A stretch of DNA of 64,000 nucleotides, from positions 434,001 to 498,000 of the forward strand of contig NZ_SCNG01000004.1 of NCBI RefSeq assembly GCF_005503555.1, written 5' to 3'. This stretch comes from Rudaea sp. 3F27F6 (lineage in GTDB: Bacteria; Pseudomonadota; Gammaproteobacteria; Xanthomonadales; Rhodanobacteraceae). Of the stretch, positions 8,179-14,676 are shown piece by piece (position 1 is the first letter of the stretch; the number at the start of each line of letters is the position of its first letter). The notes beneath the pieces are model-generated. The model made no database searches. It saw only the letters and a list, made by a program, of their open reading frames with translations, and was not told the DNA's origin. The position numbers were made by a program, and so were the translations under genes.

Positions 8179-9306
8179 TCAACCGCTCACCTTAAGACGG
8201 ACCAACTGGTTCATGACGCCGTCGAGGCCGTCGAACACGGTGAGCTTGCCGATCTTCTCGGTCACTTTCTCCAGCGACTCGAGCTCCTTCAAACGCAACA
8301 GCATCGGGTTGTCGGCGAGCAACTTCGCCGTGTTGAGCGCCGAACGCATGGCGTTGGCCTCCTCACGACGGCGGATCACGTTGGCCTGCGCCGACTTCTC
8401 CGCCTGCACGACGCTGTTCAAGATGTCGCGCATCTCGCCCGGCAGGATCACGTCCTTGACGCCCACGCCGAGCACTTCGACACCGAACTCGACGACGCGG
8501 CCGCGCACGTAGGCGTAGATGTCGCCGTCGAGCGACGCCTTGTCGCCAAGCAGCTCGTCCAGCGTGCGCGCAGCGACGACCTTGCGCAGACCGAACTGCA
8601 GCTCGCGGTACAAGTACTCGGCGAACTTCGCCACCTTGGTACGCATCGCTACCGCGTCGACGACGCGATAGCTCGCAGCCAGGTTGACGCGCAGGCTGAC
8701 CTTGTCGCGAGTCAACATTTCCTGACCCGACACTTCGGCGCTCTGCACGCGCAAATCGACGACCTCGACCGCAACGTTCTTGGCGAAGTTCCAGAACGCA
8801 TACGCGCCCGGCGTCAAAGTCAACGCGAGCTTGCCGTCGACGAAGACCAGACCCGCATACTCCGCCGGCACGTCGAGCGCGACGGCGTAACGCGACAGCG
8901 TGCCGAGCTGACGCAGACGCTTGACCGTGGCCGCGGCGACCTGCAAATCGGTACCGATCGCCACGCACTCGACCTCCGTCTTCAGCGGACCGCGCCAGTA
9001 CAGCTTGCGCGAACCCGGTGCGAGCACGTCGACGAGCTTGCCGTTCTGCGAAACCAGACCGACTTCGCTCGTGCCGATGTCGGCGAGCACGAAGGTCTCG
9101 CCGAGATCAGCACCGAGACGCTCGATCAGCACATCGACATCCTTGCCGTCGTATTCGCTCTTGGCCAGATCGAACACGCGAACTTCGTTGTTGCCGAACG
9201 TGACGATCCAGTACACGCCCGGTGCGAGCACGCTTTTGAAGCGACGGTTCTTGTACTTCAGGCCGCGCTCGCCGTCTCCGACCACGACCCTCTTCATCCA
9301 CAACAT
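8179..9306 (-). CDS. Slipin family (SPFH / band 7) membrane-associated protein
   Basis: A 375-residue slipin. An N-terminal module of about 135 residues (WMKRVVVGDGERGLKYKN onward) precedes the band 7/SPFH domain, which is recognisable from PAEYAGLVFVDGKLALTLTPG, RDKVSLRVNLAASYRVVDA, and GVEVLGVGVKDVILPGEMRDIL. A helical oligomerisation segment rich in Ala, Glu and Arg follows (AEKSAQANVIRRREEANAMRSA). SPFH proteins scaffold membrane microdomains. There is no long hydrophobic hairpin at the N-terminus, so membrane attachment may be peripheral. The ATG at 9306 follows AGGAG with 7-base spacing, better than the internal ATG at 9297. No NfeD partner gene is adjacent. Confidence 0.9.
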   Translation of the reverse strand: MLWMKRVVVGDGERGLKYKNRRFKSVLAPGVYWIVTFGNNEVRVFDLAKSEYDGKDVDVLIERLGADLGETFVLADIGTSEVGLVSQNGKLVDVLAPGSRKLYWRGPLKTEVECVAIGTDLQVAAATVKRLRQLGTLSRYAVALDVPAEYAGLVFVDGKLALTLTPGAYAFWNFAKNVAVEVVDLRVQSAEVSGQEMLTRDKVSLRVNLAASYRVVDAVAMRTKVAKFAEYLYRELQFGLRKVVAARTLDELLGDKASLDGDIYAYVRGRVVEFGVEVLGVGVKDVILPGEMRDILNSVVQAEKSAQANVIRRREEANAMRSALNTAKLLADNPMLLRLKELESLEKVTEKIGKLTVFDGLDGVMNQLVRLKVSG

Positions 9307-9653
9307 GACACCACTCCTTCTGTGACGGCGGCATTCGTATACTTTTTTTGCACGTCGCCGCCGGGCCGCGCAAAACGCAAAAAAGATGGAAACGCCCCTG
9401 ACGACGCCGAAGCGGAAAGCCGGTGCGCATACGGTTGGGATTGCGGCGTGTCGAACATTCGGTGCGGCACTGTGGCGGCTGCCGTACTTCGCATTCTCGA
9501 CACCGAATCCGCGCCGACGCGGGACCGGTTTCGGCCATCGCCGCCGCTGCGCACCGCGTCGATCGAACCGGCAAGCCGATCGTTTCGGAGCGGAACGCAC
9601 GGGGCGTTTCCTGGTGTGGGCTTGCGCCCTGACAGCACTGCGTAACAGGCAGT
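9307..9653. other. Gene-free stretch between slipin and the tRNA locus
   Basis: 347 bases with no convincing gene. It holds the slipin ribosome site (AGGAG in minus orientation at about 9314-9319) and A/T-rich runs near 9340-9350 and 9378-9388 that may belong to the slipin promoter. Open frames crossing it run on through the tRNA genes and are not protein-like. Confidence 0.6.
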
Positions 9654-9725
9654 TTCAAAGAGCGGGATTCGAACCCGCGACCCGAAGGGGTTACCTTCTG
9701 CTCTACCCAACTGAGCTATCTTCTG
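9654..9725 (-). pseudogene. tRNA-like sequence (degenerate tRNA) abutting tRNA-Asp
   Basis: Read on the minus strand this has a canonical D-arm (GCTC...GAGC), an intact T-arm (GCGGG TTCGAAT CCCGC) and a recognisable anticodon arm. The anticodon stem is irregular: a 4-base GAAG/CTTC stem with a 7-base loop whose triplet would be AAC, or a 5-base stem with a 5-base loop. The acceptor stem pairs at only five of seven positions, no CCA is encoded (AACT follows), and its first two bases overlap the CCA of tRNA-Asp. I read it as a decayed tRNA or a tRNA-like tail on the tRNA-Asp transcript, not a working tRNA. Confidence 0.6.
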
Positions 9726-9799
9726 GCGGAGTGGACGGGATTCGAACCCGCGGCCTTTCGATCGACAATCGAATGCTCTACCAACTGAGCTACCACTCC
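9724..9799 (-). tRNA. tRNA-Asp(GTC)
   Basis: Full cloverleaf on the minus strand. The acceptor stem is GGAGTGG/CCACTCC with discriminator G and encoded CCA (9724-9726), with D-arm GCTC...GAGC and anticodon stem TTCGA/TCGAA. The loop TTGTCGA gives anticodon GTC (complement at 9764-9766), and the T-arm is GCGGG/CCCGT with TTCGAAT. The 76-base length including CCA is normal. Discriminator G and anticodon GUC both fit aspartate. Confidence 0.97.
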
Positions 9800-9840
9800 C
9801 ACTCGTGCGAACGACGTCGTGCAAACCTCGGCATACGCAC

Positions 9841-9851
9841 GGGCAGAGCCC
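9841..9851. repeat. Short inverted repeat GGGC/GCCC upstream of the tRNA locus
   Basis: GGGC-AGA-GCCC, the first of three inverted repeats within 100 bases upstream of tRNA-Asp. Weak on its own. Confidence 0.3.
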
Positions 9852-9862
9852 GAGCGCACCGG

Positions 9863-9878
9863 CCGGGATCGATCCCGG
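9863..9878. promoter_or_regulatory. Perfect 16-base palindrome upstream of tRNA-Asp
   Basis: CCGGGATC followed directly by GATCCCGG, with no spacer, 64 bases upstream of the tRNA-Asp 5' end. It could be a protein-binding site or a cruciform-forming element. No gene overlaps it. Confidence 0.4.
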
Positions 9879-9910
9879 ACCGCTGCGACCTGTCGTTTCA
9901 TCGCTCGCGC

Positions 9911-9936
9911 ATTGATGCTTGTCGCCAAGCATCAAT
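9911..9936. promoter_or_regulatory. Perfect 11-base inverted repeat with tetraloop
   Basis: ATTGATGCTTG and CAAGCATCAAT around TCGC. As RNA it would form a stable hairpin on either strand. It is not followed by a clear T-tract. It lies between the tRNA-Asp promoter region and the terminator at 10013-10052. Confidence 0.4.
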
Positions 9937-10012
9937 TCTGTTGGCGCTTGCCGCGCCGAATTCGTCATCTCTTCGCGAACGCCAATGTTTTGATTCCTTT
10001 CGCGCGAGACGC

Positions 10013-10052
10013 GCAAAAGAAAACGCCCCGGGGGCAAGCCTCCCGGGGCGTT
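10013..10052 (-). terminator. Strong intrinsic terminator on the minus strand
   Basis: An 11-base stem AACGCCCCGGG / CCCGGGGCGTT closes a 9-base loop and is followed on the minus strand by TTTTCTTTT. It ends a minus-strand transcript coming from 10.1-10.4 kb. The nearest recognised minus-strand gene (the MFS pump) stops 317 bases upstream, which implies a transcript unit in between. Confidence 0.8.
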
Positions 10053-10066
10053 CGCGGTACACGGGA

Positions 10067-10084
10067 GGTCGGTTTGGACCGACC
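10067..10084 (-). other. Second hairpin just upstream of the terminator
   Basis: GGTCGGT and ACCGACC around TTGG, a perfect 7-base stem that can extend by further G-C pairs past one mismatch. With the terminator it makes a two-hairpin 3' end, as often seen in small RNAs. Confidence 0.45.
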
Positions 10085-10099
10085 CCCATCGATACGATG

Positions 10100-10216
10100 T
10101 CAGGTCGGATTCGCGCGCTGCGCTTCGCGGCGCGGCATCGCGCAGGCGAGCGCGCGCAGGCCGCGATCAGCGGCGCTTTGCGCAATATTCGAGTGGGTGA
10201 AATCGATTCGTTTCAT
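10100..10216 (-). CDS. Possible 38-residue small protein (or sRNA body) before the terminator
   Basis: An ATG at 10216 opens 38 codons beginning MKRIDFTHSNIAQSAADRG and ending at TGA 10100-10102, directly before the two hairpins. I recognise no family. The product is basic, with no membrane segment. There is no clear ribosome site, so it may be non-coding. A possible promoter on the minus strand, TTGCGC-N17-TAAGGT, lies about 60-80 bases upstream. The terminator at 10013-10052 shows that something is transcribed here apart from, or as a tail of, the MFS mRNA. The rest of 10053-10368 contains no other gene. Confidence 0.35.
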   Translation of the reverse strand: MKRIDFTHSNIAQSAADRGLRALACAMPRREAQRANPT

Positions 10217-10295
10217 GACAATGCTTGGAAAATTTTTCGCACGCGGATGTGCGAGGCGGCGCACCTTACGCCTGTGCGACGCAAAGCGCAAGTGC

Positions 10296-10312
10296 ATTTT
10301 GCAAAAATGCTA
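10296..10312. promoter_or_regulatory. Inverted repeat GCATTTT/AAAATGC
   Basis: A perfect 7-base inverted repeat around GCA, in an A/T-rich spot about 80 bases upstream of the small ORF at 10216 and 57 bases downstream of the MFS stop. A similar palindrome lies upstream of the MFS gene at 11866-11883. Confidence 0.35.
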
Positions 10313-10368
10313 AAAGTGGATTTTGCTGCAACATGCGCCTTCGCCGGCGGCAAAGGCACACACGATCG

Positions 10369-11718
10369 CTACGGAAGCGATTCGCCCTCGCGCACCGGCG
10401 CGCGCAGCTCGCTCGTGCTCGCGGCGATTTCCTCGGTGATGTCCGGGCCCGGCTCCAGCTTGGTCGCCGCGGTCACTGCGTCCGGCAGATGCGCGGAGAG
10501 GTACCAGGCAAACAGCAGGGCGCAGCCGAGAATACTCGCGGCGATGAAGAACGTCGCCCCCGCCCAGATGCCGTGGTCGTGCGAGCCTGAAACCAACGCG
10601 AGCGTGGAGGGGAACAGGAGCGCACCGACGATGCCGGCGATGCTCGACACGCTCGCCACCGCGCCTTGCAGGCGGCCCTGCTCGCGCGGATCGACGAGGT
10701 GGCTCATCATCGCCTGCGCGGCTGGCTGAGCCACGCCCCAGAACGTTGCGATCGGCATCGCCGCCCAGAACCAGTAGCCGGTCGGCGCCAGCGCGTACAG
10801 GGTGAAACCGAGCATGCCGCAGGCGAGGCCGAACAGCAGCGCGCGGCGTTCGCCGAGCTTGCCGACGATCGGCTTGATCAGGCCGCCTTGCACGATGGCC
10901 GAGAGGATACCGACCAGGCCGAGAGTGATGCCGACCATGCGCGGACCCCAGCCGAAGCGGTAGTCCGCGTAGAGCACGAACGTAGTCGGATAAACCATGT
11001 GCGCGAGTGCGATCAGCGCGACCACACCGACCAGACCGAGCACCTGCGGGTAGCGCGAAAGCAGCTTCAGCGCGCCGAACGGATTCGCGTGCGCCCAGTC
11101 GAAGCGCGCGCTGCGCTTGTCCGGGGTCAGCGATTCCGGCAGCACGAACAAGCCGTAACAGAAGTTGGTCAGGCACATGAACACCGCGGCCCAGAACGGC
11201 AGACGCGGGTGGATTTCGCCGAGCAGGCCGCCGATGACCGGCGCGATGACGAAGCCGACGCCGAACGCAATGCCGAGCACGCCGAACGCCTGCGCACGCT
11301 TCTCCGGCGGCGTCACGTCGGCAACGTAGGCGTTCGAGGCGGAGAAGCTCGCCGAAGTGATGCCCGAGATCACGCGGCCGATGAACAGCAGCGGCAGCGT
11401 GTTGACCAGGGCCATCATGAGGAAATCGAGGCCGAGGCCGAGGTTCGAGGCGAGGATGATCGGGCGCCGGCCGAAACGGTCGGCGAGCGCTCCCTGCACC
11501 GGCGTGAACACGAACTGCATCGCCATGAATACGACCGCGAAGGCCATGTACCACCACGCCGCGAGCGACGTGTCGCCGCCGACGAAATTCTTGATCAGGT
11601 GCGGCAGCACCGGAATGATCAGGCCGAACGAGAGAATGTCGATCAGCAGCGTGATGAAAATGAAGACCAACGCCGCGCGGCGCACGGGAGGTGAGGTATT
11701 TTCCACTGGAATATCCAT
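10369..11718 (-). CDS. TetA-like MFS efflux transporter (DHA1, TCR/Tet family)
   Basis: A 449-residue inner-membrane proton antiporter of the drug:H+ antiporter-1 group. About twelve hydrophobic segments are visible. The N-terminal half has motif A GALADRFGRRP between helices 2 and 3, GRVISGITSASFSASNAYVADVTPP with the helix 5 antiporter motif behind it (GIAFGVGFVIAPVIGGLLG). This is the arrangement of TetA/Bcr-like pumps. The substrate cannot be inferred; tetracycline resistance should not be assumed. The ATG at 11718 (MDIPVENTS) is chosen over upstream codons because it precedes the first helix by about 20 residues. No TetR-type regulator is adjacent, although an inverted repeat sits 36 bases upstream of the start. 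Confidence 0.9.
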   Translation of the reverse strand: MDIPVENTSPPVRRAALVFIFITLLIDILSFGLIIPVLPHLIKNFVGGDTSLAAWWYMAFAVVFMAMQFVFTPVQGALADRFGRRPIILASNLGLGLDFLMMALVNTLPLLFIGRVISGITSASFSASNAYVADVTPPEKRAQAFGVLGIAFGVGFVIAPVIGGLLGEIHPRLPFWAAVFMCLTNFCYGLFVLPESLTPDKRSARFDWAHANPFGALKLLSRYPQVLGLVGVVALIALAHMVYPTTFVLYADYRFGWGPRMVGITLGLVGILSAIVQGGLIKPIVGKLGERRALLFGLACGMLGFTLYALAPTGYWFWAAMPIATFWGVAQPAAQAMMSHLVDPREQGRLQGAVASVSSIAGIVGALLFPSTLALVSGSHDHGIWAGATFFIAASILGCALLFAWYLSAHLPDAVTAATKLEPGPDITEEIAASTSELRAPVREGESLP

Positions 11719-11753
11719 CGCGGCGGCGGGAGCGAATTGAATCACAAAGACAG

Positions 11754-11780
11754 GTTCCACGCACAAAGAATTGCGTGAAC
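11754..11780 (-). promoter_or_regulatory. Inverted repeat upstream of the MFS pump
   Basis: CACGCA and TGCGTG around an 8-base spacer, extended by GTTC and GAAC after one unpaired base, located 36-62 bases before the MFS ATG. Position and shape fit a repressor operator or leader hairpin. Confidence 0.4.
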
Positions 11781-11865
11781 GATCCCGCCCTTCGACTGGC
11801 GAACGTCGATCTCGAACCTGCTGGCTGAATGAATAGGAATCGCGCGTCGCCGAGTGAGCCAGCAC

Positions 11866-11883
11866 GCACTTTTTGCAAAGTGC
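11866..11883. promoter_or_regulatory. Inverted repeat GCACTTT/AAAGTGC upstream of the MFS gene
   Basis: A perfect 7-base inverted repeat around TTGC, about 150 bases upstream of the MFS ATG. It is similar to the palindrome at 10296-10312 (both contain TTTTGCAAA). The remainder of the 261-base gap 11719-11979 has no gene; a further short stem GAGGTC/GACCTC lies at about 11934-11950. Confidence 0.35.
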
Positions 11884-11979
11884 CCGACGAAACCGGCACC
11901 CGCTTTCGACGATCCGATGCGCAAGGCGCGCGGAGGTCGTAAAGACCTCGGGCCGGTCGAATTGCTCAGCCCAACCGCA

Positions 11980-12642
11980 TCACTTTTGCGGGGTGATCTT
12001 GAGATTTGCGATGAGGCCGTAGCCGTTGCACCAAAGCCCGACGGAGCCGCCGCTGCGAGTGCTCAGTTCGTTCACCGTCAGCGACGGTTTTGCTGCGCCG
12101 TTGACGAAGACGCTGACTTGCCGTTTTTGCACGACGATCTTGACGTGAAACCAGGCGTCGCCGTCCGGCGCGGGTTCGATCGATTTCTCGAACTGCCCGG
12201 GCTTTTCCTCGCGCAGCTTTTCCCACGGCCACTGCGGCTCCGAGATGTATTGGACAGCGTGCGACCTCTTCACCGGATCCGCAGCGCGAAAATTGAACGG
12301 ACGGAAGTACACCGCATCGTGGGTGACCGCATTTTCGACGCGGAATGCCACGCCGACGAAGCTGCTTTGCGGCGGAGCGCTCCTGCCCTTGGCATCGAAC
12401 TCGATGACGCCACCGGCGAACTCGAACCCGTCGAGCCAGACGACTTTCTGCTCATCCCGGTCGAACTCGATCGCGGCCCTGCCGTCCTTGTCGACGAGTT
12501 TGGTAGCGGCGACGTCACCTTTCCAACCCTTCCCGGTCGGCACCGACTTGAGATCGGGTGCAACCGCCTGCGCGCCGGACGCGCAGGCGTAGCAGGCGAG
12601 AAGCACGGCGACCGCCGACAGGGCGAGAGTTCTCCCGCGCAT
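11980..12642 (-). CDS. Exported DUF1080-like (concanavalin-like jellyroll) protein
   Basis: A 220-residue secreted protein. Residues 1-26 are a signal peptide (ALSAVAVLLACYACASGAQA). The AC-ACASG region could offer a lipobox-like Cys, but the fit is poor. The rest resembles the 3-keto-disaccharide hydrolase/DUF1080 jellyroll: GGVIEFDAKGRS, SFVGVAFRVENAVTHDAVYFRPFNF, WFHVKIVVQKRQVSVFVNG, GGSVGLWCNGYGLIANLKI. These domains bind or cleave saccharides, but no activity is assured here. It starts 4 bases after the folE stop and is probably co-transcribed with folE, an unexpected partner. Confidence 0.75.
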   Translation of the reverse strand: MRGRTLALSAVAVLLACYACASGAQAVAPDLKSVPTGKGWKGDVAATKLVDKDGRAAIEFDRDEQKVVWLDGFEFAGGVIEFDAKGRSAPPQSSFVGVAFRVENAVTHDAVYFRPFNFRAADPVKRSHAVQYISEPQWPWEKLREEKPGQFEKSIEPAPDGDAWFHVKIVVQKRQVSVFVNGAAKPSLTVNELSTRSGGSVGLWCNGYGLIANLKITPQK

Positions 12643-12646
12643 GCCG

Positions 12647-13255
12647 TTATTTCCGCCGCGGCGCGTCGATGTCGATGAAGCGCAGGAACTCGCCGCGCGT
12701 GCGCGCGTCGGTGCGGAACGTGCCGAGCATCTGGCTCGAGATCATCGACACGCCGGTCTTGTTGATGCCGCGCGTGGTCATGCACTCGTGCGACGCGTCG
12801 ATGACGACGCCGACGCCGCGCGGCTTGAGCACGTCGTCGATGCAATGCGCGATCTGCGAGGTGAGTTTCTCCTGCACCTGCAGGCGGCGCGCGAAGATTT
12901 CGACGACGCGGGCGAGCTTGGAGATGCCGACGACGCGATTGGTCGGCAGGTAGCCGACGTGGGCGCGGCCGATGATCGGCGCCATGTGATGCTCGCAGTG
13001 CGAGGCGAACTCGATGTCGCGCAGCACGACCATTTCGTCGTAGCCGGCGACTTCCTCGAAGGTGCGGCGCAGCTCGTCGGCCGGATCGTCGGCGTAGCCG
13101 GAGAACCAGTCCTTGTATGCATTGACCACGCGCTTGGGCGTGTCGACCAGGCCTTCGCGGGTCGGGTCGTCGCCGGCCCAGCGCAGCAGCACGCGCACGG
13201 CGTCCTCGGCCTGGGTTTGGGTGACGGGCGGGGACTTGGGGGATTTCTTTTTCAT
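12647..13255 (-). CDS. folE: GTP cyclohydrolase I
   Basis: Converts GTP to 7,8-dihydroneopterin triphosphate, the first step of folate and tetrahydropterin synthesis. 202 residues, normal for the family. The zinc ligands are visible: C87 and H90 in SHCEHHMAP and C158 in [11 protein letters not shown]. The [27 protein letters not shown] substrate-site segment is intact. Start at ATG 13255 followed by a Lys-rich tail (MKKKSPKSP). No obvious ribosome site is seen; a palindrome ACCGATCGGT sits 4 bases upstream of the ATG. A pterin-dependent phenylalanine hydroxylase at 49.7 kb is a plausible user of the product pathway. Confidence 0.97.
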   Translation of the reverse strand: MKKKSPKSPPVTQTQAEDAVRVLLRWAGDDPTREGLVDTPKRVVNAYKDWFSGYADDPADELRRTFEEVAGYDEMVVLRDIEFASHCEHHMAPIIGRAHVGYLPTNRVVGISKLARVVEIFARRLQVQEKLTSQIAHCIDDVLKPRGVGVVIDASHECMTTRGINKTGVSMISSQMLGTFRTDARTRGEFLRFIDIDAPRRK

Positions 13256-13258
13256 CAG

Positions 13259-13268
13259 ACCGATCGGT
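13259..13268 (-). promoter_or_regulatory. Palindrome at the folE translation start
   Basis: Perfect 10-base palindrome ACCGATCGGT 4 bases upstream of the folE ATG, where a ribosome site would be expected. It may influence translation or bind a regulator. The divergent AraC-type gene starts at 13430. Confidence 0.25.
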
Positions 13269-13429
13269 AACGCAAAGAGAGGGGGACGCAGTGTAACGCG
13301 ATCGCAATCCGCTTGCGCTGTGCCGCCGCGACCGCGCGCGCCGCACGGCCCCGCGCGTTTGCGCGATCGACAACTGTGCGCTGCACGGATTCCTGCGCGC
13401 CGCGCTCCATGCCATCATCCGCCGCGTCC

Positions 13430-14587
13430 ATGACGCTGACCGCACTGAGCCAACTCGATTTCGCCACCGCCGCCGCGACGTTCGGCATCACCGCGCTGAC
13501 TGCGGCTCTCGGCGCCGGCATGCGTACACGCACTTCGCCGTGGCTGACCGCCTTCTTCGTCTGCCTTGCGTTGGAATACGCCGTGGCTCTGGCGATCATG
13601 GGCTGGCGCGACGAACTGCCCGATGCGGCGATCCGCTGGCTGCACACGCTCAACGTGCCGGGGGCCTACCTGCTCGGGCCGCTGTTGTATGGCTATGCTC
13701 TGGCCCTGACCTCGGTGTCGCCGCCGCGCGTCCGCGACGCATGGTGGCATCTGCTGCCGTTCGGCGCGACGCTGGCCTTCTCGCTCGGCAACGCGCTCTA
13801 CGCGCTCGACACATCGCCGACGGGGCAGTTTCTGTATCAGCTCAGCTATCACGCCTGGGTGCTGCAGGGTGTGCCATATATCTGTCTCACCGCGCTGCGC
13901 ACGTATCAGGCGCGCGCCGTGCTCGAACAGGTCAGCGCGGACGAGGGCGCGCTGCACCTCGCCTGGCTGCGCTCGCTCGCCGCCGTGGTCGGCGTGACCT
14001 GGATGCTCGCCTCGTTCGACCGCCTCCAGCGTATCGCCGACACGCACGACTTCGAATGGCTCGGCACGGCGATCGCGTGTGTGATCATGATCGCACTCTA
14101 TCTTCTCGGCTGGTTCGGCCTGCGCCAACGCATCCTGATTCCGCCGGAACTGACCGAGCCGCCCGCGCGCACCGACGACAGCGCGGCCGCACGCTACGAA
14201 CGTTCGGGGCTTGATCCCGCACAATGCCGGCAGATCGCTGCCGAATTGACGCGGTTGCTGACCAATGAACGTCTCTATGCCGACGGCTCGTTCGACCTGC
14301 AGGCGCTGAGCCGGCGCAGCGGCTGGCCGCCGAACTACGTGTCACAGGCGCTCAACCAGGGCCTCGGTCGCAATTTCTTCGAGTTCGTCAACGGCTTCCG
14401 CGTCGCTGCGGCGGAAACCTGCCTGGCCGACCCGGCCGATACGCGCACGATCCTCGAAATCGCCCTGGCCTGCGGCTTCGGCAGCAAGTCGACGTTCAAC
14501 ACCGTGTTCAAGCGCATCAACGGCTCGACTCCGGGCGAATTCCGCCGCGCGCGCGCTGCACCGGCAACGCAGACGACGTCCGCTTAG
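13430..14587 (+). CDS. AraC-family transcriptional regulator with N-terminal membrane domain
   Basis: 385 residues from the ATG at 13430. The first ~230 residues form about seven hydrophobic segments (for example TAFFVCLALEYAVALAIMGW, AYLLGPLLYGYALAL, WLRSLAAVVGVTWMLASF, ACVIMIALYLLGWFGL), an integral membrane sensor module. The C-terminal ~110 residues are an AraC/XylS DNA-binding domain with both helix-turn-helix units (LQALSRRSGWPPNYVSQALN; ILEIALACGFGSKSTFNTVFK). An ATG at 13409 is an alternative start. The gene precedes the CocE hydrolase pair by 89 bases on the same strand, so it is a candidate regulator of that locus. Ligand unknown. Confidence 0.87.
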   Translation: MTLTALSQLDFATAAATFGITALTAALGAGMRTRTSPWLTAFFVCLALEYAVALAIMGWRDELPDAAIRWLHTLNVPGAYLLGPLLYGYALALTSVSPPRVRDAWWHLLPFGATLAFSLGNALYALDTSPTGQFLYQLSYHAWVLQGVPYICLTALRTYQARAVLEQVSADEGALHLAWLRSLAAVVGVTWMLASFDRLQRIADTHDFEWLGTAIACVIMIALYLLGWFGLRQRILIPPELTEPPARTDDSAAARYERSGLDPAQCRQIAAELTRLLTNERLYADGSFDLQALSRRSGWPPNYVSQALNQGLGRNFFEFVNGFRVAAAETCLADPADTRTILEIALACGFGSKSTFNTVFKRINGSTPGEFRRARAAPATQTTSA

Positions 14588-14676
14588 ACCCCGCGACGAC
14601 GTTCTATCCTTCCCGTTCGGACGACGCTCGTCCCGATTCGCGCTGCAATCCACGCCTTTGCCACGGGAGACCCACG

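Noticed and set aside
6967-9645. 892-codon plus-strand frame across the YdgJ-like gene and slipin
   Set aside because: It is out of frame with one real gene and antisense to another, and crosses a terminator hairpin; Arg-rich shadow.
9294-10037. Minus-strand frames crossing the tRNA genes, with segments such as AQLVEHSIVDRK and GSNPV
   Set aside because: These are translations of the tRNA-Asp and tRNA-like sequences, a well-known false-gene pattern.
12270-13445. 391-codon minus-strand frame overlapping folE and the DUF1080-like gene
   Set aside because: It overlaps two genes with clear families in another frame; composition is Arg/Ser-rich.
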